DNA of 64,000 nt from assembly GCA_035297385.1 (NCBI GenBank), contig DATGZD010000136.1, forward strand, positions 13,205-77,204, read 5' to 3'. A model generated the notes under the pieces. The model saw nothing but the letters and a program-made list of their open reading frames with translations, had not been told where the DNA came from and ran no database searches. Positions 23,237-31,408 of the stretch are shown piece by piece. A program made the position numbers and the translations under genes. The DNA is from UBA11855 sp035297385 (GTDB taxonomy: Archaea; Thermoproteota; Bathyarchaeia; Bathyarchaeales; Bathycorpusculaceae). Numbering within the stretch: position 1 is the first letter of the stretch; every line of letters begins with the position of its first letter.

Positions 23237-25702
23237 TTAGTGTTTTTTGAGTATCATTATGTTTATTGTAACTGCTATAACAACTGCAATTATGATTGCA
23301 ATTGCTGCACCAATAATAGTCATTGTATAGTCTGGGATTGTTTGTTGTTGTGTAGAAGTTTCTGTTGATGCTTTAATTACGCTTAGTGCGGTTTCTCCGT
23401 ACGAACCATAATAAGAGTTGCTTCCATCAAATGTGGCGTAGACTGTGTATTCTCCTTCAGTTGGAGCTGTCCATGTTTTCTTGTATAAGCCGTCGCTGTC
23501 ACTTGTCACTGTTCCGATATTGATTACGTCGCCGTTTGGACCTACGGCAGCCAATCTTACTGTAACTCCGTCTGGCTTTGGTGGGTTATTCAAAAGTGTA
23601 GCGTTCTGCATGTTAAGGTAATCCATCCACTCACTCATTGAGGAGTCTGCAACTGCTGGAGTCCCTGGTTGAGCTGGAGATTGATCTAAAACATTGCCTT
23701 TGATCAAAACTGCTGCGCCATTGGTGACGACGTCATTCTGTATCGTTATTGATGTTGAGGTTTGGCCTTTGCCTACACAATAGAGGTTACCATCGAAGTC
23801 TCCTGTACCCATAACATACCCATTAGCAGCGGAAGAGGGGCGAATTCCACCGTTTAGAGTCCACGTAATATCTCCTGTAGTAGCGTTAACACATACGAGC
23901 ATTGCAAACCTTGGAATAGGGTTGATTTTGTATTGTGATGAATAGCCTGCGAATACGTAGATGTTCCCGCCCACCATGACCATATGGTTCACAGTAGACA
24001 TGGTATTAGTGTTGTACTCCGCTGAAGGAATAGCCTTACTCCGCCATACCTCCTCTCCTGTTGTCAAACTGTAAGCACGCGTTGTACCATCAGGGAACAT
24101 GCTATACAGGTTATTGTAGTCATTAGTAGTAGACCAGTAAGTAGTCCATGCTGTAGCCCACGGTGAGTCATTGAAGCTCGTACTTGTCCAAAGTAAAGTG
24201 CCTGTAACCATGGAGTAGCATTTGAATGTTGATGCCACGGGGTCTAAGACAATAAAGTAGGGCATGCTTTGCATACAGAATGCCTCGTTAGCTGAGACTG
24301 GATATGTCAGAGTAAGGTTCCATAGTGAGGCACCGGTGTCTGCGTCATACCCCCAGAACTGGTTGCGTGCGGTTGTCACAATCGCATCTGTTGATGCTCC
24401 AAAGAAAGATATAGCGTTAGCTCCGAGTGGTTTTGGCAATGGTGTTTTCCATGTAATTCCTGTTGACCAATTGTTATTCACAACTTTCGACATATTCCAA
24501 CAATATACGGAGCCACTTGATACTCCATATGCAAGTGGGGTATTATCAACAAGTTGAACAGAAGTGCCTGCAGTAACGTTAACGATTGACCGCATTAGTG
24601 CTCCAGTAAAGGGATCATAGTAATTCCACGCACTTCCACTGCTTTGAAATAGATATGGTGTAGGGCTATGTCCATAGGAGCTCTCGAGAAGTACTGAAGG
24701 ATCTAGGTAGCTTTGAGTACTTGCGCTGCCAGGGAAATGGAGCCCAGCAAGATAGGAGCCGAACCCACCAGCAGCAATCGAGCCATTCATTGTGTATAAT
24801 ATTTTCCCAGTTGCTAGATCAATGCATTCAAAGGTGCTAGTATTTGGAATACCGACGAATAATCTGCCGTCCATGACTGTAGTGCCTATCGCAGAACCTT
24901 GAGCACCATAGCTGACGGTGCCACAATCTCCGCCTATAATACCTCCTGCTCTAAGAGGTTGTTTCCAAACAATGTGACCAGTGTTAGGTCCTGAACCATA
25001 AGGCTGCCATAATCTTTGGCCTGGACCGACAACTGGACCAAGTGTAGAGGCACTGCCAAGCCAGTCGCCTGAGATTTGATACCATTCTCTGTTGTTGCTG
25101 TTTATCGGATAGCTCCAGTACACGTTCGGGTTTGGTAATGGTGACCATGGATAACCATTAAGTATACCTGCCAAAACGGGTTCAGTTTGAACTGTAAAAT
25201 GGAATGTGTTGCTTGTGCATCCTAAGTATTGTACTGTTCCTGTATTGTCAGTTAAGTTCTGTGTAGGCATTGCGAATGATACACTCCAGTTACCTGCCAT
25301 GTTAGGTGCATAAAAGAAATATATGGCGCCAAGTGCTTGCGTTTGTCCTGGAACGTATGAACCTGTTCCGTCTACTGGCATGAAAGTGTCTTTTGTTCCG
25401 TCAGGTCTTACAAATGTCAGCGTTACACCGGTAAAGCCTCGATAGTATGGTTGATAAGCGTAGTTTGTGGGCATAGGATAGACCCATAGGTTTACACTTA
25501 AATTTTGGCCGACTCCCACGAGTGTTGGTGCGACGGTGATGTAACCAACAGTTTTCTCTGGCTGAAGGACTCCAACTTGAGCCAAACTTGGTTGAACAAA
25601 AGCAATTGTCAATGTCATAGTTAACAGTAGAATCAATGATATTGAGGTGATTGTTTTTTTGTTTCCATGAAGTTTACTTGTTTTAAGTCTAAAATTTTTC
25701 AT
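23237..25702 (-). CDS. Secreted, C-terminally anchored PQQ-like beta-propeller protein (group a)
   Basis: 821 residues. Signal helix at about 18-42 ending FVQPSLAQ; an N-terminal beta domain (VGYITVAPTLVGVGQNLSVN ... GNWSVSFAMP) to about 170; a linker GYPWSPLPNPNVYWSYPINS and NREWYQISGDW; then PQQ-type propeller blades (repeated ATGKILYTMNGS, DADTGASLWNLT, LTTGEEVWRSK, ATTGDITWTLNGG) to about 650. An Ig-like module (DQSPAQPGTPAVAD ... TAPTEGEYTVYATFDGSNS) ends at about 780, followed by one membrane helix (TMTIIGAAIAIIIAVVIA) and KKH. No PQQ-ligand or catalytic residues can be assigned; surface binding or sugar/redox sensing are possible. Closely related to 50876-53314. GGGAGAAAAG precedes the ATG. 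Confidence 0.85.
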   Translation of the reverse strand: MKNFRLKTSKLHGNKKTITSISLILLLTMTLTIAFVQPSLAQVGVLQPEKTVGYITVAPTLVGVGQNLSVNLWVYPMPTNYAYQPYYRGFTGVTLTFVRPDGTKDTFMPVDGTGSYVPGQTQALGAIYFFYAPNMAGNWSVSFAMPTQNLTDNTGTVQYLGCTSNTFHFTVQTEPVLAGILNGYPWSPLPNPNVYWSYPINSNNREWYQISGDWLGSASTLGPVVGPGQRLWQPYGSGPNTGHIVWKQPLRAGGIIGGDCGTVSYGAQGSAIGTTVMDGRLFVGIPNTSTFECIDLATGKILYTMNGSIAAGGFGSYLAGLHFPGSASTQSYLDPSVLLESSYGHSPTPYLFQSSGSAWNYYDPFTGALMRSIVNVTAGTSVQLVDNTPLAYGVSSGSVYCWNMSKVVNNNWSTGITWKTPLPKPLGANAISFFGASTDAIVTTARNQFWGYDADTGASLWNLTLTYPVSANEAFCMQSMPYFIVLDPVASTFKCYSMVTGTLLWTSTSFNDSPWATAWTTYWSTTNDYNNLYSMFPDGTTRAYSLTTGEEVWRSKAIPSAEYNTNTMSTVNHMVMVGGNIYVFAGYSSQYKINPIPRFAMLVCVNATTGDITWTLNGGIRPSSAANGYVMGTGDFDGNLYCVGKGQTSTSITIQNDVVTNGAAVLIKGNVLDQSPAQPGTPAVADSSMSEWMDYLNMQNATLLNNPPKPDGVTVRLAAVGPNGDVINIGTVTSDSDGLYKKTWTAPTEGEYTVYATFDGSNSYYGSYGETALSVIKASTETSTQQQTIPDYTMTIIGAAIAIIIAVVIAVTINIMILKKH

Positions 25703-25725
25703 TCTTTTCTCCCTTTCTAATTTTT

Positions 25726-25739
25726 TTGCTATAAGGCAA
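25726..25739 (-). promoter_or_regulatory. Leader hairpin before the beta-propeller gene
   Basis: TTGC..GCAA around TTATAG on the minus strand, 23 nt before the start codon, followed by an A-run and GGGAGAAAAG. It is one of the weaker versions (4 bp) of the leader shared across the family. Confidence 0.4.
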
Positions 25740-25935
25740 CGTGTGATTGCTCAACTTTACTAATAAATTTTTCTAATTTATGGTATATTATTGGTAGTAA
25801 GAAATGCTGACAGGCAACAATACACCAATTTGTGAGAATATATGAGGCAGTATCTTGGAAAGAGTTAATAACTAATTCTTCCCATAATGCCAGAATAAAC
25901 TGATACAAATCTGTCTAGAAAAAGGATGACTTGAT

Positions 25936-26433
25936 GTGAAATTGGACTCCACAGACATAAGAATTATCAAACTCCTTCAAAAAGATGCCAGAGCTAGTAT
26001 TGCAAGTATTGCGCGGCATCTAAGAATTTCTCCGAACGCCACACATGCGCGGTATAAAAAAATCCAAAGATCAGGCATCATAAAGAAGACGTTCATTCCT
26101 ACATATTTGCCTCAGTACGCATCTGGAAAAACCCAGGCTTACAAGAAGCAAATCATCATAAGATCAACAAACAGAGAAGTTGAAAGAATCGTGAAATTCA
26201 TACAAAACGTCAACTTGGAACATTCACAGATTGAATGTTGGGAAACCATAGGCCATTACAATATTTTAGTATGGATTATTTCAGAGAATCCTATTGACCT
26301 ACACCTAATAAAAGATAAAATTCTGAGCCAACCTGGAGTGCTCGAAGCAAAAGCCGCCGTCGTTTCAGATATGGTTGATTATTCGTCACAGATTGACTTA
26401 CATCATTTAGCGGAGAGAAAAAGAAATGGATAA
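25936..26433 (+). CDS. Lrp/AsnC-family regulator, first of an overlapping pair
   Basis: 165 residues, GTG start. The N-terminal helix-turn-helix is classical: LDSTDIRIIKLLQKDARASI then ASIARHLRISPNATHARYKK and IKKTFIPTYL. The C-terminal half is an RAM-like alpha/beta region with IECWETIGHYNILVWIISEN. Lrp-type proteins form dimers to octamers and respond to amino acids or other metabolites. It is divergently transcribed from the 821-aa propeller gene and overlaps the next regulator by 8 nt, so the two are translationally coupled and may form hetero-oligomers (inference). Confidence 0.8.
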   Translation: MKLDSTDIRIIKLLQKDARASIASIARHLRISPNATHARYKKIQRSGIIKKTFIPTYLPQYASGKTQAYKKQIIIRSTNREVERIVKFIQNVNLEHSQIECWETIGHYNILVWIISENPIDLHLIKDKILSQPGVLEAKAAVVSDMVDYSSQIDLHHLAERKRNG

Positions 26434-26932
26434 TGTAGATTGGCAGATAATGGACATGCTTCTGAGGGATGCGAGAAAATCATACTCAGAGATTGGAAAA
26501 GTTTTGGGTTTAGGAAAGGACTCAATACAAAAACGGGTGAAAAAATTGCAGGAACAGGGTATCTTGGGAACTCCAATAGCTATTTTGGATGCCAGAAAAT
26601 GTGGGTTTGAAGGCATCGTTGACTTCTTTATCAAGGCAGATTCGGAATTGAAAGATGTGGAGACATTTGAGGCTCAACTCGCAAAATTACCCTACATATT
26701 GACTTTTGCTAGGACTCTTGGGGACTACAACCTATACGTAAGTTCTTTCTTTAGAAACTTTGATGACATAAGAGAAATTGTAGAAGTGATAAAGAGTAAT
26801 GGAAATTTCTCTTCCTTTGAAATGACGATCTATAGAAAGGACGTGTCTAACCCGCTAATTGTACCATTTGTGGATGGCAATCCTGAAAATAGTATACTAT
26901 ACAAAATACATACAAAATACCAGCAGGCATAA
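26426..26932 (+). CDS. Lrp/AsnC-family regulator, second of the pair
   Basis: 168 residues. The HTH is VDWQIMDMLLRDARKSYSEI then GKVLGLGKDSIQKRVKKLQE and a wing at GILGTPIAI; the C-terminal domain has FARTLGDYNLYVSSFFRNFD, the Lrp ligand-domain pattern. Its ATG lies inside the last codons of the first regulator, in another frame. The DNA-recognition helices of the two differ, so they probably do not share one operator alone. Flanking propeller genes or the MFS transporter are the obvious candidate targets. Confidence 0.8.
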   Translation: MDNVDWQIMDMLLRDARKSYSEIGKVLGLGKDSIQKRVKKLQEQGILGTPIAILDARKCGFEGIVDFFIKADSELKDVETFEAQLAKLPYILTFARTLGDYNLYVSSFFRNFDDIREIVEVIKSNGNFSSFEMTIYRKDVSNPLIVPFVDGNPENSILYKIHTKYQQA

Positions 26933-27058
26933 GTTTTTCATAATTCTTCAGTGCCAAATTGCAGCCGTAAATTCTAAAAGGTTTATTCGACCATAAAACA
27001 GTAGAGACCGGCCAAATTCAACAGTGAAAGGATTAGCAAATAAGGATGCATCCTAGCA

Positions 27059-28330
27059 GTGCAAACCAAACAAGATTTCGTTACTGAAACAGAAGTACGT
27101 TCGAGCATTGTGCGTAATACTCTATTTCTTGTCGGAAACAGCGTCGTATTTGCGTGGGTTACACAGATTGTTTTTGTAATAGCACCGATTATTGTTGTTG
27201 AAGCCACAGGTTCGGTTGCCCTTGGAGGTCTTGCCACAGCTTTAGTCTTGAGTGGTGATATGCCCTCTAATCTTTATGCTGGAAGATTAGCAGATACAAT
27301 TGGTCGCAAAAAAACACTGCTAATAGGATCTATACTTGGATTTATTGGTCTACTTGCGATGGCACTCTCAAGATTGTTATTGGAACTCCCACTCTTTTGG
27401 GCAGGTCTTTTTGTTTTTGCGTTAGGCACGGGATTCTTCGTTATGAATAGAACAGCGATGGCGGATATGTATCCAAGGAATAGGGGGCAAGGTCTTGGGT
27501 ATTTGAACACTGGAAATTTTGTTGGGTCTATAACAGCACCAGTTCTTATTGCGGGTTTAACTGGGTTGGCTGTTTTGGCGGGCATAGATTATTATGATAT
27601 TCTGGTTCTTGCGTGTCTACCAATTTCAGTGTTTGCAGGGATTCTAATTGCATTAATTAGGAGGGAACCAAAATTGATTGCTCATTTTTTGGACACTTCG
27701 ACTTCAGGTTCTACTGAGATTCACAATTCGAGACGAGTATCTTGGGTTTCAGGAATGCATGGCAAACGAGACCTTTTGCTTTTGTTCATAATTTCGTCAC
27801 TATCTGTTGGAGGAGTTTCGATTGTATTATCGTTGTGTCCGATTCTTCTGCATAGTGTAGGGACAGAAATAGGGTTGATTAGTTTTTCAATTGCTTTGAT
27901 TAGTGTGGGGACAGGCGGATTAGCGATAATTTTAGGGAAATTGGCAGATAAATTTGGGCGAAGAAAATGCATTTTCTTTGGTGCGATAATAATGGGTATT
28001 GGCTTAGTATTATTGCCCTTTACCCAAAACTACGTTCTTATTAGTGTCGCCAGTTTTCTCGTGGGCTTAGGTGGAGGTGCAATAGCTATTGCATCCACTG
28101 CATTGGTTTGTGATATGGTTGCTCCCAATAACAGAGGAAAAGTGTTGGGCACAAATAGTTTTGTAATAAACATTTTTACGTTTAGTCTTCCACCACTCGC
28201 GGGGATATTGCTTACTTCGTCTGGGCCTTTTTCGGTTTCAACTCTAGGCGCTATAGTAGCTGCCGTAGTCGTCCTCTCGATGATTTTAGTTTCACGTAGA
28301 CCAGTACAGGGGCAGCCGAATTGTGAATGA
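27059..28330 (+). CDS. Major facilitator superfamily transporter
   Basis: 423 residues with about 12 membrane helices in two halves of six. MFS motif A appears in both halves: GRLADTIGRKK (loop 2-3) and GKLADKFGRRK (loop 8-9). The central loop around 205-230 is polar. The GTG start at 27059 precedes a short cytoplasmic N-terminus. The pattern fits a drug- or metabolite-proton antiporter, but no subfamily motif identifies the substrate. It lies 126 nt behind the Lrp pair on the same strand, and may be part of that unit. Confidence 0.85.
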   Translation: MQTKQDFVTETEVRSSIVRNTLFLVGNSVVFAWVTQIVFVIAPIIVVEATGSVALGGLATALVLSGDMPSNLYAGRLADTIGRKKTLLIGSILGFIGLLAMALSRLLLELPLFWAGLFVFALGTGFFVMNRTAMADMYPRNRGQGLGYLNTGNFVGSITAPVLIAGLTGLAVLAGIDYYDILVLACLPISVFAGILIALIRREPKLIAHFLDTSTSGSTEIHNSRRVSWVSGMHGKRDLLLLFIISSLSVGGVSIVLSLCPILLHSVGTEIGLISFSIALISVGTGGLAIILGKLADKFGRRKCIFFGAIIMGIGLVLLPFTQNYVLISVASFLVGLGGGAIAIASTALVCDMVAPNNRGKVLGTNSFVINIFTFSLPPLAGILLTSSGPFSVSTLGAIVAAVVVLSMILVSRRPVQGQPNCE

Positions 28331-28426
28331 AATCGAACTGACTATTTTTGGTCTAATTCTGCTTATCTGCTAACTCCTTGTTTGGAGTAAGGCTTAAAAC
28401 TGAATTAGACACATACTTTGTTTTTG

Positions 28427-28446
28427 CAGAGTGTTTTCAGACTCTG
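28427..28446 (+). promoter_or_regulatory. Leader hairpin before the beta-propeller gene
   Basis: CAGAGT (28427-28432) pairs perfectly with ACTCTG (28441-28446) around an 8-nt loop, 24 nt before the TTG start; AAAGGAGAAAAG lies between. A TATA-like CTTAAAA at about 28393 would place the transcript start just before the hairpin. Confidence 0.6.
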
Positions 28447-28470
28447 ACAAAATAAAAGGAGAAAAGAAAG

Positions 28471-31044
28471 TTGAATTTGACAAGAAAAGCAGTAACTGCA
28501 GTAATTTTGGTTCTTCTGATGGCTTCTATCACATTAGCGATGTCGGCTCAAGCACAATCCTTCCTACCCGCAGGTGTCGTGCCCACGAATCTACAAGAAG
28601 GTGGAACGGTACCTGGACCTGTACCTGCAGGCGTTACGCCTAACTTGATGGTAAAGACTCATGCTTTCCTCAGCTTCAGACCCAATCCAGTTGGTGTCGG
28701 TCAGACATTTCTGGTAAACATGTGGCTTAATCCCGCAACACACGCAAGTCGATACTTGAGTGATTACAAAGTAACGATCACAAAACCTGATGGAAAACAA
28801 GATGTAATAACGATGGATTCATACCAAGCAGATACGACAGCATGGTTCGAATATATAGCCGATCAATTGGGCACATGGAAACTCAAGTTCGAATTTCCAG
28901 GCGGTTACTATCCATCAGGCAACTATACTGCAGATCCAGGAGCAGTCATGGGCTCTGGATACGTAAGCTTTCCACAGTCATGCTACTATGAGCCGTCTTC
29001 AACAGCAGAACAAACATTGACAGTACAGCAAGACGTGATTTACCCATGGCCGGAATCTCCTCTACCAACTGATTATTGGACAAGACCAGTACGATTCGAA
29101 AACCGTGAATGGTGGCCAATCTTAGGAAACTACCCAGGAACTGGCTGGAGCGGAGGCTGGAAAGGAATAGGTGATGTTTGGAACAGACTCTATCCTAACA
29201 CAAATCCCAATTGGGGACCACGATACAATTTCCATCCATGGGTTTCAGGACCAAACACTGTACATGTTGTATGGAAACGACAAGGCGCTGTTGCTGGTCT
29301 CATAGGTGGACCGTCTGGTCCATACGGTGCAACTGGCAACCCTGGTAGTCCAAGCTTAGTCTATGCTGGAAGATGTTATCAAACCATCACTAAACCAGGT
29401 GTCGGCAGTGTTGCTCAATGCTATGATCTTAGAACTGGAGAAATATATTATGAGATACCTACTGCAAGCGGAGGCGTAACACCAAGCATTATAGCATACA
29501 CTAAGACAGGTATGTTAGAAGTACCTGGAGCTGAAGCAGGTGCACGCTTAAACGCTGAACTTATCTCGATAAGCGGCGGACAACTTATGAAAGTGAATCC
29601 TTGGACTGGAGCCCTTAGCGTAAACGTTTCCATATCTCCGTTGACAGGTGGTGGTGGCACGTTTGTAAATCAAATAGAAGGATATGCTTTAGCTATTCAA
29701 GACCTTGGTTCATCTGCAGGCGCAAATCGTTACCGCTTAATTAATTGGACGACAGCCGGAAGCACAAGCAACTTTACAGCGAGGATTATAAGCAATACAA
29801 CCTATGCGATGAGTAGCTTACCCAGCCTCTATGACTTGGAATCAGGTTATGGCGCCAGCGTTTCATCAGTAACACCACCAGCGATGGGTGCATGGTATGG
29901 AACAACCGTTTTAGGTTATAACCTGAAGACTGGACAATTGCTATGGAATAAGACAGTTGAGGATACATGCTACAGTATGATGGTGTCAGTTGCTGATCAC
30001 GGTAAAGTTGCAGCTTTAATGATGGGAGGCTACTTTATGGCATGGGATTTAGCAACAGGTAATTTAGCTTGGAAAGGTGAAGCTATGGATTATCCTTGGA
30101 GTGAACCCGCTTTTGGAGCGTACTCTATTCAATCAGCTTATGGTATGCTCTTTAGACAAGCGTATGATGGTGTGTATGCGTTTGATTGGAATGATGGACA
30201 TATAGTATGGCACTACAAAGCTGTTGCTTTAAGCATGTATGAAAGTCCATATACAGATGCAAACGGCACAACCGTTTACTCATTCAATACCGGTGCAACA
30301 ATCGCTGACGGAAAAATGTGGACATACAACACTGAACATACAGAAAGCTGGCCACTAACTAGAGGATGGGGCATACACTGTATTAATGTTACCACCGGAG
30401 AACTTATCTGGAAAATTGGAAATCCAATGTCTCCAGGTGCAGTCGCAGACGGATACCTAACAGCAGCGGATTCTAGAGACGGATACATGTATGTTTTTGG
30501 TAAAGGTAAAAGTGCAACTACAATTGCCGCACCTGATATTGTTGTTTCAAAGGGAACTGGCGTCGTAATAAAAGGCACTGTTCTTGATATTTCACCCGCA
30601 CAGCCAAACATTCCCTGTGTATCTAAAGATTCTATGCAACGTCAAATGGAATACTTGCATCTACAGTATCCAATAGATGGTATATGGCATAATGAGACAA
30701 TTACAGGCGTTCCAGTATCCTTAACTGCCATAGCCGCAGATGGTGCAGTCGTTGATTTAGGTACAGTAACTACAGATGGATACTACGGTACATTCGAGAA
30801 AGCTTGGACACCACCAAATGAAGGAACCTATAAGATAATTGCATCATTTGCAGGTGACGATGCATACGGTAGTTCATCAGCAGCTACAGCAATATCGGTT
30901 GGTCCTGCACCAGTAACACCTGATACGGAAAATCAACAGCAACAAATTACGGTACCAGATTATACGATGACGCTTATGGTTGGATTCATTGCAGTCATAA
31001 TTGCAGTTGCTATCGCAACCGTGCTAATCCTCAGGAAAAAGTAA
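28471..31044 (+). CDS. Secreted, C-terminally anchored PQQ-like beta-propeller protein (group b)
   Basis: 857 residues, TTG start behind AAAGGAG. The signal helix ends MSAQAQS. Then PGPVPAGVTPNLMVKTHAFL and SFRPNPVGVGQTFLVNMWLN open the N-terminal beta domain. The group-b hallmark LPTDYWTRPVRFENREWWPI is at about 195-214. Propeller strands follow (CYDLRTGEIYY, LKTGQLLWNKTV, LATGNLAWKGE, WNDGHIVWHY, VTTGELIWKI). The Ig-like module (GVVIKGTVLDISPAQPN ... TYKIIASFAGDDAYGSSS) and one helix with LILRKK close the protein. Closest to 31409-33940, 34188-36785 and 39831-42383 in the window. Predicted to sit on the outer face of the membrane; ligand unknown. Confidence 0.85.
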   Translation: MNLTRKAVTAVILVLLMASITLAMSAQAQSFLPAGVVPTNLQEGGTVPGPVPAGVTPNLMVKTHAFLSFRPNPVGVGQTFLVNMWLNPATHASRYLSDYKVTITKPDGKQDVITMDSYQADTTAWFEYIADQLGTWKLKFEFPGGYYPSGNYTADPGAVMGSGYVSFPQSCYYEPSSTAEQTLTVQQDVIYPWPESPLPTDYWTRPVRFENREWWPILGNYPGTGWSGGWKGIGDVWNRLYPNTNPNWGPRYNFHPWVSGPNTVHVVWKRQGAVAGLIGGPSGPYGATGNPGSPSLVYAGRCYQTITKPGVGSVAQCYDLRTGEIYYEIPTASGGVTPSIIAYTKTGMLEVPGAEAGARLNAELISISGGQLMKVNPWTGALSVNVSISPLTGGGGTFVNQIEGYALAIQDLGSSAGANRYRLINWTTAGSTSNFTARIISNTTYAMSSLPSLYDLESGYGASVSSVTPPAMGAWYGTTVLGYNLKTGQLLWNKTVEDTCYSMMVSVADHGKVAALMMGGYFMAWDLATGNLAWKGEAMDYPWSEPAFGAYSIQSAYGMLFRQAYDGVYAFDWNDGHIVWHYKAVALSMYESPYTDANGTTVYSFNTGATIADGKMWTYNTEHTESWPLTRGWGIHCINVTTGELIWKIGNPMSPGAVADGYLTAADSRDGYMYVFGKGKSATTIAAPDIVVSKGTGVVIKGTVLDISPAQPNIPCVSKDSMQRQMEYLHLQYPIDGIWHNETITGVPVSLTAIAADGAVVDLGTVTTDGYYGTFEKAWTPPNEGTYKIIASFAGDDAYGSSSAATAISVGPAPVTPDTENQQQQITVPDYTMTLMVGFIAVIIAVAIATVLILRKK

Positions 31045-31085
31045 CCAACATAAAACATGAATCAAAATCTAATTTCCCTTTTTTC

Positions 31086-31253
31086 TTAATGCAATCTATG
31101 CCAACGTCGAATTATGTTTGAGAGAACAACAATTAATTTCTGATAGCGGGCGCTAAAAATTTGTTTTTGTTCTTCAAGTGTTATTGTGATAAATGTAGTG
31201 CGGACAAAATCGGATTGTACTTTTCCTTCTTTTGTGGTTAGGATCAGTAACAT
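31086..31253 (-). CDS. Doubtful 55-aa ORF
   Basis: MLLILTTKEGKVQSDFVRTT then ITLEEQKQIFSARYQKLIVV and a basic end. It reads like a possible two-strand, one-helix small protein, but no ribosome site or family supports it. It is the only candidate in the 365-nt gap between two propeller genes. Confidence 0.25.
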   Translation of the reverse strand: MLLILTTKEGKVQSDFVRTTFITITLEEQKQIFSARYQKLIVVLSNIIRRWHRLH

Positions 31254-31363
31254 ATATTTTTGATTTATTTTTGTTTGCCTTGCATTCTGCAAAACTCTCT
31301 ATTTTACTCTTGAATAGACGTTTCTAGGTAAATTTTATAAAATCAATGGTTATAAGGAACTCA

Positions 31364-31382
31364 CGAAGCTTTTCTGGCTTCG
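31364..31382 (+). promoter_or_regulatory. Leader hairpin before the beta-propeller gene
   Basis: CGAAGC pairs with GCTTCG around TTTTCTG, 26 nt before the ATG. A TATA-like TTTATAAAA about 25-30 nt upstream puts the mRNA 5' end at the hairpin. The following AATAAACTTGAAAGGAGAA is the same as in the gene at 62058. Confidence 0.65.
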
Positions 31383-31408
31383 AATAAACTTGAAAGGAGA
31401 AGAAAAAA

